From positions 12,887,501 to 12,951,500 of the forward strand of contig NZ_CP012673.1 of assembly GCF_002950945.1 (NCBI RefSeq): a stretch of 64,000 nt of DNA, read 5' to 3'. Shown here one piece after another: positions 17,574 through 25,608 of the stretch (positions are counted from its first letter, which is position 1; each line of letters begins with the position of its first letter). Source of the stretch: Sorangium cellulosum (GTDB lineage: Bacteria; Myxococcota_A; Polyangia; Polyangiales; Polyangiaceae). Position numbers and translations under genes: made by a program. The notes beneath the pieces were generated by a model. The model had not been told where the DNA came from. It did not search any database and was given only the letters and a program-made list of their open reading frames with translations.

Positions 17574-17876
17574 GCCATCCAGCGAGAGTGGGCGATCGAC
17601 GAGGGGATCGCCGAAGGAGAGAAGGTCGTCGTGCGCGCCACGAACACGTGCGCACAGGAGAGCTTCCTGGGCATTCCGAACCGAGGAAAGCAGCAGAGGT
17701 TCACGGCGATGTCCATTGACCAGGTCGAAGGCGGGAAGATCATCAATAGGACGATCGAGCGTTACCTGGCCCACGAGGCCGCGGACGGGCCGGAGCTGGC
17801 GGAAGGCGACGCCGGCGGCAGCACCCGCCGGCCGGCATCCACGGGTGTCCTCGCGCTGTGGGACTACACGGCCTGA
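17574..17876 (+). pseudogene. Remnant of a SnoaL-like ester cyclase / NTF2-fold gene
   Basis: In the frame ending at 17876 the translation reads EWAIDEGIAEGEKVVVRAT, then ESFLGIPNRGKQQRFTAMS and DQVEGGKIINRT. This matches the second half of SnoaL-like ester cyclases, where the equivalent segments are of the form MIAEGDxVVVRWT, GEFLGIPPTGKxVxFTG and FRxxDGKIVE. The N-terminal half is missing: its place is taken by hairpin element A. The C-terminal end degenerates into GGSTRRPASTG. No start codon or ribosome site fits the remaining part. I interpret it as a truncated, inactive copy; the family match is by eye. Confidence 0.5.
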
Positions 17877-18349
17877 GCCCTGGCCGGCCGCTTCGTCCCC
17901 TTCTCGCGCTTCTCTTTCTTGTCGCGCTTCTTCTCGAGCCCGAGCTGCTCCGCGATCGCCTTGCGCGCCGCGCGCGTGAGCTCGCGGACCTGCTTGGCCT
18001 CGTCCTGCGTGATCACGCCGTCCTTGGCGGCCCGATCGACCGCCGCGCGCACCTTGCCCTGGAGATCGTCGAGCGCCTTCCGGACCTCGGCGCGGCGCGG
18101 GACGGGGACGCCGCGCTTCTCCATCTTCGCCTCGATCTTCGCGCGCTGCTTCGCGATCCGCTCGTCGACGCGCTTGCTGAACCTGGCCGCGTCCATCGGG
18201 AAGTGCGGCCGCGCCTTGCCACGGCCGTGGCGCGGCGCCTCCGCGGCCGCCGCGGGGATCTCCCTGGCAGCAGCGGCGGCCGGAGCGGCGGCGGCGGTGA
18301 GGGCGGCGAGCGCGGCGAGCGTCGAGGTGATGCGAGCGAGCTTGTTCAT
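17864..18349 (-). CDS. Secreted Lys/Arg-rich hypothetical protein
   Basis: A 161-residue protein with a signal peptide (MNKLARITSTLAALAALTAAAAPAAAAA). The mature part is mostly charged helix: an RFSKRVDERIAKQRAKIEAKMEKRG stretch that looks coiled-coil, then DGVITQDEAKQVREL, a calcium-binding-like or SHOCT-like short turn, and a Lys-rich C-terminus. I do not recognise the family; its general look recalls Spy/CpxP-like periplasmic helical proteins without their motif. A longer upstream start (18490) would bury the signal peptide, so the ATG at 18349 is chosen. Its 3' end overlaps the SnoaL remnant by 13 bp on the opposite strand. Confidence 0.7.
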   Translation of the reverse strand: MNKLARITSTLAALAALTAAAAPAAAAAREIPAAAAEAPRHGRGKARPHFPMDAARFSKRVDERIAKQRAKIEAKMEKRGVPVPRRAEVRKALDDLQGKVRAAVDRAAKDGVITQDEAKQVRELTRAARKAIAEQLGLEKKRDKKEKREKGTKRPARAQAV

Positions 18350-18621
18350 GATGGGATCCTGCCTCTCGAGGTGACGCGATGCAGCGGCGATCCGCGCGGT
18401 GCGAGGCGAGCCGAGGCGCTCCAGGCGCCGCGCGATCGGCCGGTCTGACGTGGACAGGAGGGCTCGTATTCCTTCTTCGCAACGCGTCACGCCTGCGCCG
18501 CGGGCGCGCTCCGGGAGCGCGCGGGGGCCCGCACGCCGCGGCGGACGGCATGGGGCCGCCAGCGCTCGCCCGCCACGGCAGGAGGAGCGCTCAGGCGGTC
18601 CCTACAGCACCGCCGCCGCAG

Positions 18622-19506
18622 TCAGGCGATCGCCCTCGCCCAGCCCCGCGCCGCCCCGCCGCTCGCCGCCATCGAGAGCAGCCGGCTCACGCGCTCCTCG
18701 GTCGTCGGGTGCGTCGAGAACCACCGCAGCAGCGAGCCCGCGCCGGTGAGGGGGTTCACGATGAAGAGGCTGGCCGTCGCCGGACGTGCGGCCTCCGAGG
18801 GGACGATCTCGGCGCCGCGCTCCAGCTTCGAGAGCGCGCTGGCGAGCGCCTCGGGGTCGCCGCTCAGCTTCGCCCCGGTCTCGTCGGCCATGAACTCGCG
18901 CGAACGCGAGATGCCGAGCTGCACGAGCGTGGCCGCAATGGGGGCGACGATCGCCAGGGCGAGGCCGGACAGGGGGCTCGCGCCCTCCTCGTCGTCCGAG
19001 CCCCCGCCGAACACCCCGGCGAAGCTCACCGCGTGAGCGACCCACGTGATGCCCGACGCGAACGCCGCCGCGATGGTGGATACCAGGATGTCGCGGTTCT
19101 TGATGTGCGCGATCTCGTGCGCCAGCACGCCGCGCAGCTCACGCTCGCTCAGGAGCCGCAGGATGCCCTCGGTCACCGCCACGACGCCGTGCTCCGGGTT
19201 CCGGCCGGTGGCAAAGGCGTTCGGCTGCGCGTCGGGGATGACGAAGACGCGCGGCTTCGGGATGCCCGCACGACGAGAGAGCTCGTCGACCATCCGGTGC
19301 AGGCCCGGGGCCTCGGAGGGCGAGACCTCGGCCGCCCGGTGCATCGCGAGCACGATGCGATCCGACATGAAATACGCCCCCAGGTTCATCACGAGCGCGA
19401 GCACACCGAACAAGACGAGGTAACCCGGCCCGAGCGAACCGCCGATGCCGACGAGGATCGCCGACAACACGCCCAGCAAGAGGATCGTCTTGATCTGATT
19501 CTTCAT
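18622..19506 (-). CDS. htpX: M48 family membrane metalloprotease HtpX
   Basis: A 294-residue HtpX-type protease for quality control of inner-membrane proteins. Two N-terminal helices (ILLLGVLSAILVGIGG and LVLFGVLALVMNLGAYF) precede the zinc site HEIAH (His130, Glu131, His134). Two more hydrophobic helices follow, then SREFMADETGA, which supplies the third zinc ligand Glu. The C-terminal FSTHPTTEERVSRL is characteristic. Length matches the family (280-300). The minus-strand GGAGGTAACG lies upstream of the ATG at 19506. It has no same-strand operon partner. Confidence 0.95.
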   Translation of the reverse strand: MKNQIKTILLLGVLSAILVGIGGSLGPGYLVLFGVLALVMNLGAYFMSDRIVLAMHRAAEVSPSEAPGLHRMVDELSRRAGIPKPRVFVIPDAQPNAFATGRNPEHGVVAVTEGILRLLSERELRGVLAHEIAHIKNRDILVSTIAAAFASGITWVAHAVSFAGVFGGGSDDEEGASPLSGLALAIVAPIAATLVQLGISRSREFMADETGAKLSGDPEALASALSKLERGAEIVPSEAARPATASLFIVNPLTGAGSLLRWFSTHPTTEERVSRLLSMAASGGAARGWARAIA

Positions 19507-19812
19507 GAACTTCGTTACCTCCAGAACGGAGCGCTGACATCGCTGCTCCGGGGATGAGATCCATCGTTATCGATGTGTCGCGCCCCGCGCTTTGCAATGC
19601 CGCACCATGCGTCCTCGGGATCAGCAGGCGCCGCGCACGGCAGATTCCCGCGGGACGGTCGGCCACCGCTTACGCGGCGCGTCACCCCGAGCTCATAGAG
19701 GGCCGCGCGTCCGTCGAATTTGGTTGACCCTCGTCATGTGAACGTTCACATTGAGCTATCGAGCTGAGCTGAGACAGCTGAGCTTACCCTTCACCTGATC
19801 AGGAGGCGTCAG
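19507..19812. other. Divergent intergenic region htpX / cytochrome c
   Basis: About 306 bp without a gene. It contains CATCG-TTAT-CGATG at 19562-19575 on the htpX side and the 16-bp palindrome at 19736-19751 on the cytochrome side. A TTGACC at 19724-19729 could be a -35 for the cytochrome gene. GGAGG at 19801-19805 serves the cytochrome ATG. Confidence 0.5.
19736..19751. promoter_or_regulatory. Perfect 16-bp palindrome, candidate operator
   Basis: The sequence ATGTGAACGTTCACAT is its own reverse complement. It lies 62 bp before the cytochrome c start codon and about 7 bp after a TTGACC hexamer, a normal place for an operator within a promoter. Its core is closely related to the palindrome at 23259-23272. 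Confidence 0.6.
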
Positions 19813-20220
19813 ATGTCGATGAGCATGAAGCTGATGGGTGCCGTGTTGATGAGCGTCGGCATTGGCTCCGCGGGCGCAGCATGGGCCGCGAGCGGGACGG
19901 CGGACGTCCCCGCTTCTGTTGCCGAGGGGAAGGACTTTGGCTGCGGTGCAAAAGGACAGAAGGCCTGTCCGATGCAAGGCTGGATGAAGACGGTGATGCA
20001 GTCGGCGACCACGAGCGGCGACGGCGCGAAGATCGCGTCGGCGCTGGACTACGTGGCGTCGAAGCCGCCGCCCGGGATGCCCAAGTGGGTCGCGATCTCG
20101 AAGGAAGGCGCGGAGAAGGCCAAGAAGGGCGATATCGACGGCGCCAAGGCGAGCTGCAAGGCGTGCCACGATCTGTACAAGGCGGAGTACAAGACGAAGC
20201 TCCGCGACGCCGCCTTCTGA
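19813..20220 (+). CDS. Periplasmic c-type cytochrome, small single-heme
   Basis: A 135-residue exported protein with a signal peptide ending in an AWA-type site near residue 25. Heme attachment is the single CKACH (Cys115, Cys118, His119) close to the C-terminus, followed by DLYKAEYKTKLRD. The placement of CxxCH near the C-terminus on a helical domain is that of class II cytochromes (cytochrome c-prime type); the sixth-ligand Met is not obvious. Two further cysteines (GCGAKGQKAC) lie just after the signal. The Shine-Dalgarno GGAGG precedes the ATG well. Electron-transfer or gas-sensing roles cannot be separated from sequence. Confidence 0.8.
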   Translation: MSMSMKLMGAVLMSVGIGSAGAAWAASGTADVPASVAEGKDFGCGAKGQKACPMQGWMKTVMQSATTSGDGAKIASALDYVASKPPPGMPKWVAISKEGAEKAKKGDIDGAKASCKACHDLYKAEYKTKLRDAAF

Positions 20221-20391
20221 GGCGCCTCTCTCTGCTCTCCCCCTCCGCTCCTCGCGCCGGGCGCGCGCTCCTCTGGCAGCGCCTGGCCGTACCCGTCGGG
20301 CTCAGGCCGACACTGGCGCGCAGGAGCCGATTCAAGTCGAGCGTTTACAGGTGCGACGTCGGCCGCTAGCTTCGCGAGCAGCGAGGTGCCC

Positions 20392-21432
20392 ATGTCCACA
20401 TCTGCCCAAGATCCGAAGTCCAACGAAGACCTCACGCCCGTGCGCTGGGGCGTCCTCGGGGCGAGCAACTTCGCGCTGAAGGTCAGCCTGCCCAGCATGA
20501 AGCGGGGGCCCCTGACGCAGCTCGCCGCGCTGGCGTCGCGCGACGTCGGCAAGGCGCGCGCCGCCGCGCAGCCGCTCGGGATCCCGAAGGCGTACGGCAG
20601 CTACGAAGAGCTGCTCGACGATCCGGAGATCGAGGCCATCTACAACCCGCTGCCCAACCACCTGCACGTGGAGTGGACGGCGCGCGCCGCCCGCGCCGGC
20701 AAGCACGTCCTGTGCGAAAAGCCGATCGCGCTCAGCGCCAAGGACGCCGAGACGCTGGTCGCCGTCCAGCGCGAGACGGGCAAGCTGATCGCCGAAGCGT
20801 TCATGATCCGAAACCACCCGCAGTGGCAGCAGGCCAGGGAGTGGGTGCGAAGCGGCCGGATCGGCGACCTGGTCAGCGTCCAGACGGCGTTCTCGTACTT
20901 CAACCGGGACGCCGCCAACATCCGCAACAGGAAGGAAGTCGGGGGCGGCGCGCTCTACGACATCGGCTGCTACGCGGTGAACACGTCGCGCTTCCTGTTC
21001 GGACGCGAGCCCGCGCGGGCGATGGCGCTCGTCGAGCGCGATCCCGAGTTCGGCACCGATCGCTTGACCTCGGGCCTGCTCGACTACGGCGGCGCGCACC
21101 TGACGTTCTCGTGCAGCACGCAGGCGGTGCCCTACCAGCGCGTGAACGCGCTCGGCACCAAGGGCCGGATCGAGATCGAGATTCCGTTCAATGCCCCCGC
21201 CGACCAGCCGTGCAAGATCTTCCTGGATGACGGCTCGGCGCTGGACTGCAGCTCGGCCAAGGTCACCTCGTTCCCCGTCGTCGACCAGTACCACCTGCAG
21301 AGCGAGGCGTTCTCGCGCGCCATCCGCACGGGTGGCCCCGTCGAGAATCCGATCGAGGTCGCGGTCGGCAACATGCGGGTCATCGACGCGCTCTTCCGTT
21401 CCGCCGAGAGCGGGCGCTGGGAGACGATCTAG
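20392..21432 (+). CDS. Gfo/Idh/MocA-family NAD(P)-dependent oxidoreductase
   Basis: A 346-residue sugar- or polyol-type dehydrogenase. The N-terminal Rossmann fold begins VRWGVLGASNFALKVSLP, and the family motif near residue 95 is the EKPIALSAKDAE segment, whose Lys contacts the cofactor. The C-terminal beta-sheet domain includes GGGALYDIGCYAVNTSRFLFG, with the conserved Asp and the His/Tyr position of the family. The ATG at 20392 has GAGG 7 bp upstream. The substrate is unknown; the next gene (opposite strand, convergent) is a xylanase, so pentose or glucose derivatives are a guess. Confidence 0.9.
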   Translation: MSTSAQDPKSNEDLTPVRWGVLGASNFALKVSLPSMKRGPLTQLAALASRDVGKARAAAQPLGIPKAYGSYEELLDDPEIEAIYNPLPNHLHVEWTARAARAGKHVLCEKPIALSAKDAETLVAVQRETGKLIAEAFMIRNHPQWQQAREWVRSGRIGDLVSVQTAFSYFNRDAANIRNRKEVGGGALYDIGCYAVNTSRFLFGREPARAMALVERDPEFGTDRLTSGLLDYGGAHLTFSCSTQAVPYQRVNALGTKGRIEIEIPFNAPADQPCKIFLDDGSALDCSSAKVTSFPVVDQYHLQSEAFSRAIRTGGPVENPIEVAVGNMRVIDALFRSAESGRWETI

Positions 21433-21488
21433 TTCGGTAGGCCGGGGTCGACTACCCCCCGGCCCCACAGATCCGGGCCGCCGGACCG

Positions 21489-23054
21489 TCAGCGGCCGAG
21501 AAAGTTCATGAGCCAGGTCATGGCCGGCCGCATCCTGCCATCCGAATACTGGATGCCGGTGTTGTCCCGCCACGTGGCGCCGACGATGTACCCCCAGAGG
21601 GTGATGCCTGGGACGGAGGGGTGGTTCCAGAACATCGTGAACTGCTCCTCCATCACCCGCTTCTGCTGGTTGTCGTCCGCGAGGCCGATGTCGTACTCGG
21701 TGATGTACACGGGCTTGCCCAGGGAGGCGAGCCTGTCGATGTACCCCTTCACGGTGGGGGTGCTGATCTTGTAGGCGTCGTGGGCCTGCGCGCCGAGGGC
21801 GTCGACCGGGGCGCCCGCGTTGATCACCGCCCTCGCGATCCTCATGAAGTTGTTGTGGTCGCCCTCGTACTCGATGTTGTTGTAGTCGTTGAGGATCAGG
21901 ACCGCGCCCGGGCAGTACTCGCGAGCCCACTTGAAGGCGTTGACGATCCAGTCGTAGCCGCTGGCGCCGGCGCCGCCGATGCCGTTCATGTAGGAGGGCG
22001 TGGTGTGGGGCGGCGGCTCGTTGACGACGTCGATGTACTTCGTCTCGGGGTAACGCGCGCAGTACGACCGCATCCAGTCCTTCACGGCGGCCTGCTGCTC
22101 CGATCCGGAGAGGCTCGCGATCCAGCTGGGTTGCTGGGCACCCCACACGAAGGTGTGCGCCTTCATCGGGAGGTTGTTCGACCTCGCGTAGTTGTAGATC
22201 GCGTCGAGCCGGCTCCAGTTCCGCGAGCCGCGGGTCCTCTCGACCTCGCCCCACTTGCCCTCGTTCTCGGGCGTGATCTGGTTCCAGTACCTCGAGAAGC
22301 CGTCGCGCACGGCGCCGCTCGTCGTGATGTTGCCCACGAACTTGCCGGAGCCGCCGCCGCCCCCGGAGCCGCCGCCGCCCCCGGAGCCCCCGGAGCCCCC
22401 GGAGCCCCCGGAGCCGCCGGTGCCGCCGGTGCCGCCAGTACCTCCGGTGCCCCCGGTGCCGCCGGAGCCGCCGGTGCCGCTGGTGCCGCTCGCCACGACC
22501 CTGAGCGAGAACTTCTGGTTGGCGCCGTTCGCCCAGCCCCACTGCTGGAGGCCGGTGCCGTCGGTCGTCGCCAGGCCCATGACGTCGAGCGCCTTGCCGC
22601 TGCTGCGGACGGTGACGCGCTGGACGTTGGTGGCGACATCGGCGAACTGAAATTGCTGACTCCCGGCAGTGCCGCAGCCGGACTGGACGATGGTGGCACC
22701 GTCCGCGTTCGAGCCGCCGTTCGTCCCGAGGCAGAGGCCGCTGTTCACGTTCTTGAGGCGGAAATAACCGCCGCCCATGGACTCCGCGCGGAACTGCTGT
22801 CGCGTCGTGCCGTTGCAGGTGGCAATCTGCGCCGCCGCCGAGTTCGACGTGCTCCCGCCCCGGATCTCAACACACTTGTTGCTCTGGGTGCCGACGAGCG
22901 TGTAGACCGCGCTCGTATCGACCGTGATGGCGCCGTCGACCGAGGCCCCCTCCTCAGTCTCGGCGTCGTACGCCTCCTCGGGGTCGATGACGCACGACAC
23001 GGCGACCATGCCCATCGCCGCCGCAAGCAAGGCCTGCTTGGTTCCGAATCTCAT
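21489..23054 (-). CDS. Secreted endo-1,4-beta-xylanase, GH10 with ricin-type (CBM13) domain
   Basis: A 521-residue lipoprotein. The signal ends at a lipobox-like VAVSC (Cys21). Residues about 45-180 form a ricin-type beta-trefoil with QQF/QKF repeats, a sugar-binding module. A (GGTGG)n linker follows (about 186-225), then a GH10 catalytic barrel: ITPENEGKW, the acid/base glutamate in VVNEPPPH (Glu346) and the nucleophile in YITEYDI (Glu453). It hydrolyses xylan at the cell surface or outside. GGAGAAC precedes the ATG. A palindrome matching the symmetric lac-operator core lies 205 bp upstream. Confidence 0.95.
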   Translation of the reverse strand: MRFGTKQALLAAAMGMVAVSCVIDPEEAYDAETEEGASVDGAITVDTSAVYTLVGTQSNKCVEIRGGSTSNSAAAQIATCNGTTRQQFRAESMGGGYFRLKNVNSGLCLGTNGGSNADGATIVQSGCGTAGSQQFQFADVATNVQRVTVRSSGKALDVMGLATTDGTGLQQWGWANGANQKFSLRVVASGTSGTGGSGGTGGTGGTGGTGGTGGSGGSGGSGGSGGGGGSGGGGGSGKFVGNITTSGAVRDGFSRYWNQITPENEGKWGEVERTRGSRNWSRLDAIYNYARSNNLPMKAHTFVWGAQQPSWIASLSGSEQQAAVKDWMRSYCARYPETKYIDVVNEPPPHTTPSYMNGIGGAGASGYDWIVNAFKWAREYCPGAVLILNDYNNIEYEGDHNNFMRIARAVINAGAPVDALGAQAHDAYKISTPTVKGYIDRLASLGKPVYITEYDIGLADDNQQKRVMEEQFTMFWNHPSVPGITLWGYIVGATWRDNTGIQYSDGRMRPAMTWLMNFLGR

Positions 23055-23531
23055 CTTGTTCTCCTCGTTTGCTAAGTAAGTAAAAATCGAGTCTGCCTGC
23101 TGCTCGACGCTGCCCTTACGTAGGTCGGGGTCGCTCGCCGCGTGCTGGAGGCTCCCGAAGGGCCGCCGCGCTGGCCATTGCCGCTGCGGATGAACCTCGA
23201 GCGAGATTCGCGCGGAGCGGATAAGTTCATTAAGAGCAACGCCGAAGGATAACTGGACTGTGAGCGCTCACATGGCAGATGTCAATTCCAATCCGCCCGC
23301 CCGCGGCGATTCGCCATCTCGACGACCGCTCGAGCTCCGTGTCGCAGTCGCTCGCACCTGGCGCTCGCGGGCGCTCGGCGTGCTCGGCGTGGATACGAGA
23401 TGTCGGCGCCGGGCCCTCAACCTCGGTCGGGCGGCGATCGCCTCGTGTGTGGTCCAGCGGACCTGCTGCGCCTCGTCCGGGTGAGCAAACGTCCCTTGCG
23501 GCCCTGGCGAACGCCGCGCCGCGCGCGGCCG
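23055..23531. other. Intergenic region upstream of the xylanase gene
   Basis: About 477 bp without a convincing gene. It holds an A-rich stretch (GTAAGTAAAAATCGAG near 23069) just before the xylanase and the palindrome at 23259-23272. The part from 23280 to 23531 has open frames in several directions, but none resembles a protein. Confidence 0.45.
23259..23272. promoter_or_regulatory. Perfect 14-bp palindrome identical to the symmetric lac-operator core
   Basis: The sequence TGTGAGCGCTCACA is exactly self-complementary and is the core of the idealised lac operator, so a LacI-family regulator is the natural candidate. It lies 205 bp upstream of the xylanase start on that gene's promoter side. 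Confidence 0.55.
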
Positions 23532-24332
23532 TCAGGCCGGCAGAAACTCGATCTCGTACCGCGTGACGGTCCCGCCCGCACGCTTCGCCCCGGCCGCGTC
23601 GAGGATTCGATACCTCGGCCTCCGCCGCGAGAACACGCGCGCGATCCCCGCGATGACGCCCTCGTTGACGTGGCACGGGTACGGCGTGTCGTCGTCGAGC
23701 ACGATGGACGTCGGCGTCTCGCGCACGACGCGCCAGCAACCTGCAAGCCATCGGGGCGCCTTCAGGTGCGACTCGAAGTATGCCGTCTCCGTGAACCGCA
23801 AGGCGTCGGCGACCGTGCTGACCTGCGAGGGCCACGGCATCGTCGAGTAGATCTTCTCCCCCGCGTGCTGCGCGGCGCTCGCGCCGATGCGCGCCTGGAC
23901 GAGGTAGAAAGCGGCAACGAGCTTCCACATGGGCCACTCGGTCCCCTCGACGTACCTCAAACGATCGAAGAGGTCGGTGACGAGACCTGGGAGGATATCG
24001 AACCCGGCCCGGAAAATTTTCGCGTTCTGGGGCGACGCCCGCACCCTCGCCGGCAACCGATCACGAAACTGGAGCGGAAGCGCAGCATAGACCCCGGGAT
24101 GCAGGGACTCCATCTCTTGCCGCGTCACGCACCGGATGCTGGAAGCAGGCTCTGGACAGCGGCTCGACGAAGGCTCCTTGATCGCCGCCGATCCGTCATG
24201 GCCGACATCGAGCGCCTTCAGGCGAACCGCGCGCGGTGCGTTGCCGTCAGGACGGCCGCTGATCTCCGGCGTCCCTACCGTGAAGATTCCCTTGCGATCG
24301 CTCCTGATCCTGCCGTCATCCAGCATCGCCAT
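23532..24332 (-). CDS. Hypothetical protein, unknown family
   Basis: A 266-residue soluble protein with no signal peptide or membrane segment. A GGGGGGCGAG ribosome-site-like stretch stands just before the ATG at 24332. Residues 80-240 look globular: HPGVYAALPLQFRDRLPARVR, then FDILPGLVTDLFDRLRYVEG, a helix-rich middle with WPMWKLVAAFYLVQARIG, and a final strand pair YRILDAAGAKRAGGTVTRYE ending EFLPA. The layout recalls the myxobacteria-specific paralogous families of about 200 residues (DUF2378 type), but I cannot confirm that. The N-terminal 75 residues are looser and may be a separate segment. No partner gene is adjacent. Confidence 0.6.
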   Translation of the reverse strand: MAMLDDGRIRSDRKGIFTVGTPEISGRPDGNAPRAVRLKALDVGHDGSAAIKEPSSSRCPEPASSIRCVTRQEMESLHPGVYAALPLQFRDRLPARVRASPQNAKIFRAGFDILPGLVTDLFDRLRYVEGTEWPMWKLVAAFYLVQARIGASAAQHAGEKIYSTMPWPSQVSTVADALRFTETAYFESHLKAPRWLAGCWRVVRETPTSIVLDDDTPYPCHVNEGVIAGIARVFSRRRPRYRILDAAGAKRAGGTVTRYEIEFLPA

Positions 24333-24954
24333 CTCGCCCCCCTGCCAGCGTGTGAAGCCCGTGTGGCGCTCGGACCCGCCATCAGGGCTCGAGCGGCCGA
24401 CCGGTCACGGTCCGCACGCTCTTTCAAGAACGTGCGAATTATCCTGCGTATGCGGACGCGCGACAGCAATCCCGAATATCCACAAAACTGCTCAGGAAGC
24501 ACCTGACTTCATCTGCTCCCCTTCCGTATCTCAGTCCGTTCTTCGCCACCTTCATCACACCTTCTGCAAAGGATATCGGGGACCTGGCGCTGCTCGGCCG
24601 CCGAGCGCGTGTCCCTTGAGGCCGAGGGACTCAGGGACTCATGACGGCGACAGATCGCGGGGTGTCGAAGCGCTTCGTTTCATCGGGGACGTCTCATGGA
24701 CCGTCGCAGGCACAACACCACGTCACCGGCAGGGAGACGCTGCACCAGGACGGGTGATGAGGACGAAGCCGGCGAGAGGAGAGGTGCTGGTCTCCCGCGC
24801 CGGAAATCACCCCCTCGGCCGGCCGCGTCGGCGCGTTGCGCCCCGGCGCGCGGCCGGAGCGCCGGGAGAACATCGCCCTTCTCGCCGGCTGGCCTCTCTC
24901 CGCCGTCCTGCTCGCCTCAACGCACGTCCGCCGGCGCGGGCGCCGCGGCCGGCG
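24333..24954. other. Gene-free stretch of about 620 bp
   Basis: No protein-like frame is seen. The part 24430-24560 is less GC-rich than its surroundings and includes a GATAAT on the minus strand near 24441 that could be a -10 for the hypothetical gene. A small stem (GCTCGG/CCGAGC) sits near 24595 and a GGGACTCA direct repeat near 24628. Otherwise nothing is recognised. Confidence 0.4.
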
Positions 24955-25608
24955 TCACGCCTGCCAGATCGCCAGCAGCCAGACCGCGACCCCGACCGCA
25001 CACACCAAGAGCCCCGGCAGCGCCCGCGGCCAGACCCACTGCCCGGTCACCGTGACCGCGCGCCGGACCACCCACACCGCGCCGGCCACCCAGGCCGCGA
25101 AGGCGGCGACCAGCGCGACCACCCAGCCGGTGCGCGGGGCGTCGTCCCGCGCGAGCGCCTCGAGGTGCTCGCGCGCGACCGCGGCGGCAGGCTCCGTCCG
25201 GGTCCCCGGCGGGCGCGGCGCGGCCGCCGAGAGCCGCGCGATCGCCGCGTTGGCCTGCTCCAGATCCTCGGCGTGCGGCGTCGTCAGCCACCGCGTCTCC
25301 AGGGCGGCCGTGCGCACCGCGCGCCACGTGAAGAGCGCCGTGTCGGCCTGGCCAAGCCCCTCCGCCGCCGTCGCGAGCGCGATCAGCCGCTCGTACGCGA
25401 CGCGGACGTGAGGCGCGCCGGGCGCATACCAGCCCGCCGCCCGCCGGGCGTGCAGCGCCGCCGCGTGAGGATCCCCCGCGCGCAGCGCGGCCGTGCTCTC
25501 CTCGATCTCCCGCTCGCCGGCGACGACGACGCGCAGCGACGCCGCGCCGAGGAGGAAGCCGGCGACGGCGAAGCCGCGCAGGGCGGCGAGCACGAGCGAG
25601 AGCTTCAC
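24955..25608 (-). CDS. Membrane protein with tetratricopeptide-like helical region, partner of the ABC permease
   Basis: A 217-residue protein. The GTG start at 25608 overlaps the TGA of the upstream permease by 4 bp, which fixes the start and shows translational coupling; longer open frames run antisense or out of frame. It has an N-terminal helix (VLAALRGFAVAGFLLGAASL), a soluble helical section (EREIEESTAALRAGDPHAAALHARRAAGWYAPG) resembling a TPR-like repeat, then two C-terminal transmembrane helices near residues 160-180 and 190-215. The family is unknown. Tight coupling suggests it works with the permease, perhaps as an accessory subunit. Confidence 0.75.
   Translation of the reverse strand: MKLSLVLAALRGFAVAGFLLGAASLRVVVAGEREIEESTAALRAGDPHAAALHARRAAGWYAPGAPHVRVAYERLIALATAAEGLGQADTALFTWRAVRTAALETRWLTTPHAEDLEQANAAIARLSAAAPRPPGTRTEPAAAVAREHLEALARDDAPRTGWVVALVAAFAAWVAGAVWVVRRAVTVTGQWVWPRALPGLLVCAVGVAVWLLAIWQA

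Noticed and set aside
17159..17719. A 186-codon plus-strand gene containing the 21-bp repeats
   Set aside because: Beyond the repeats it runs through the hairpin element and out-of-frame SnoaL remnant sequence, with no conserved-looking region; kept as a repeat only.
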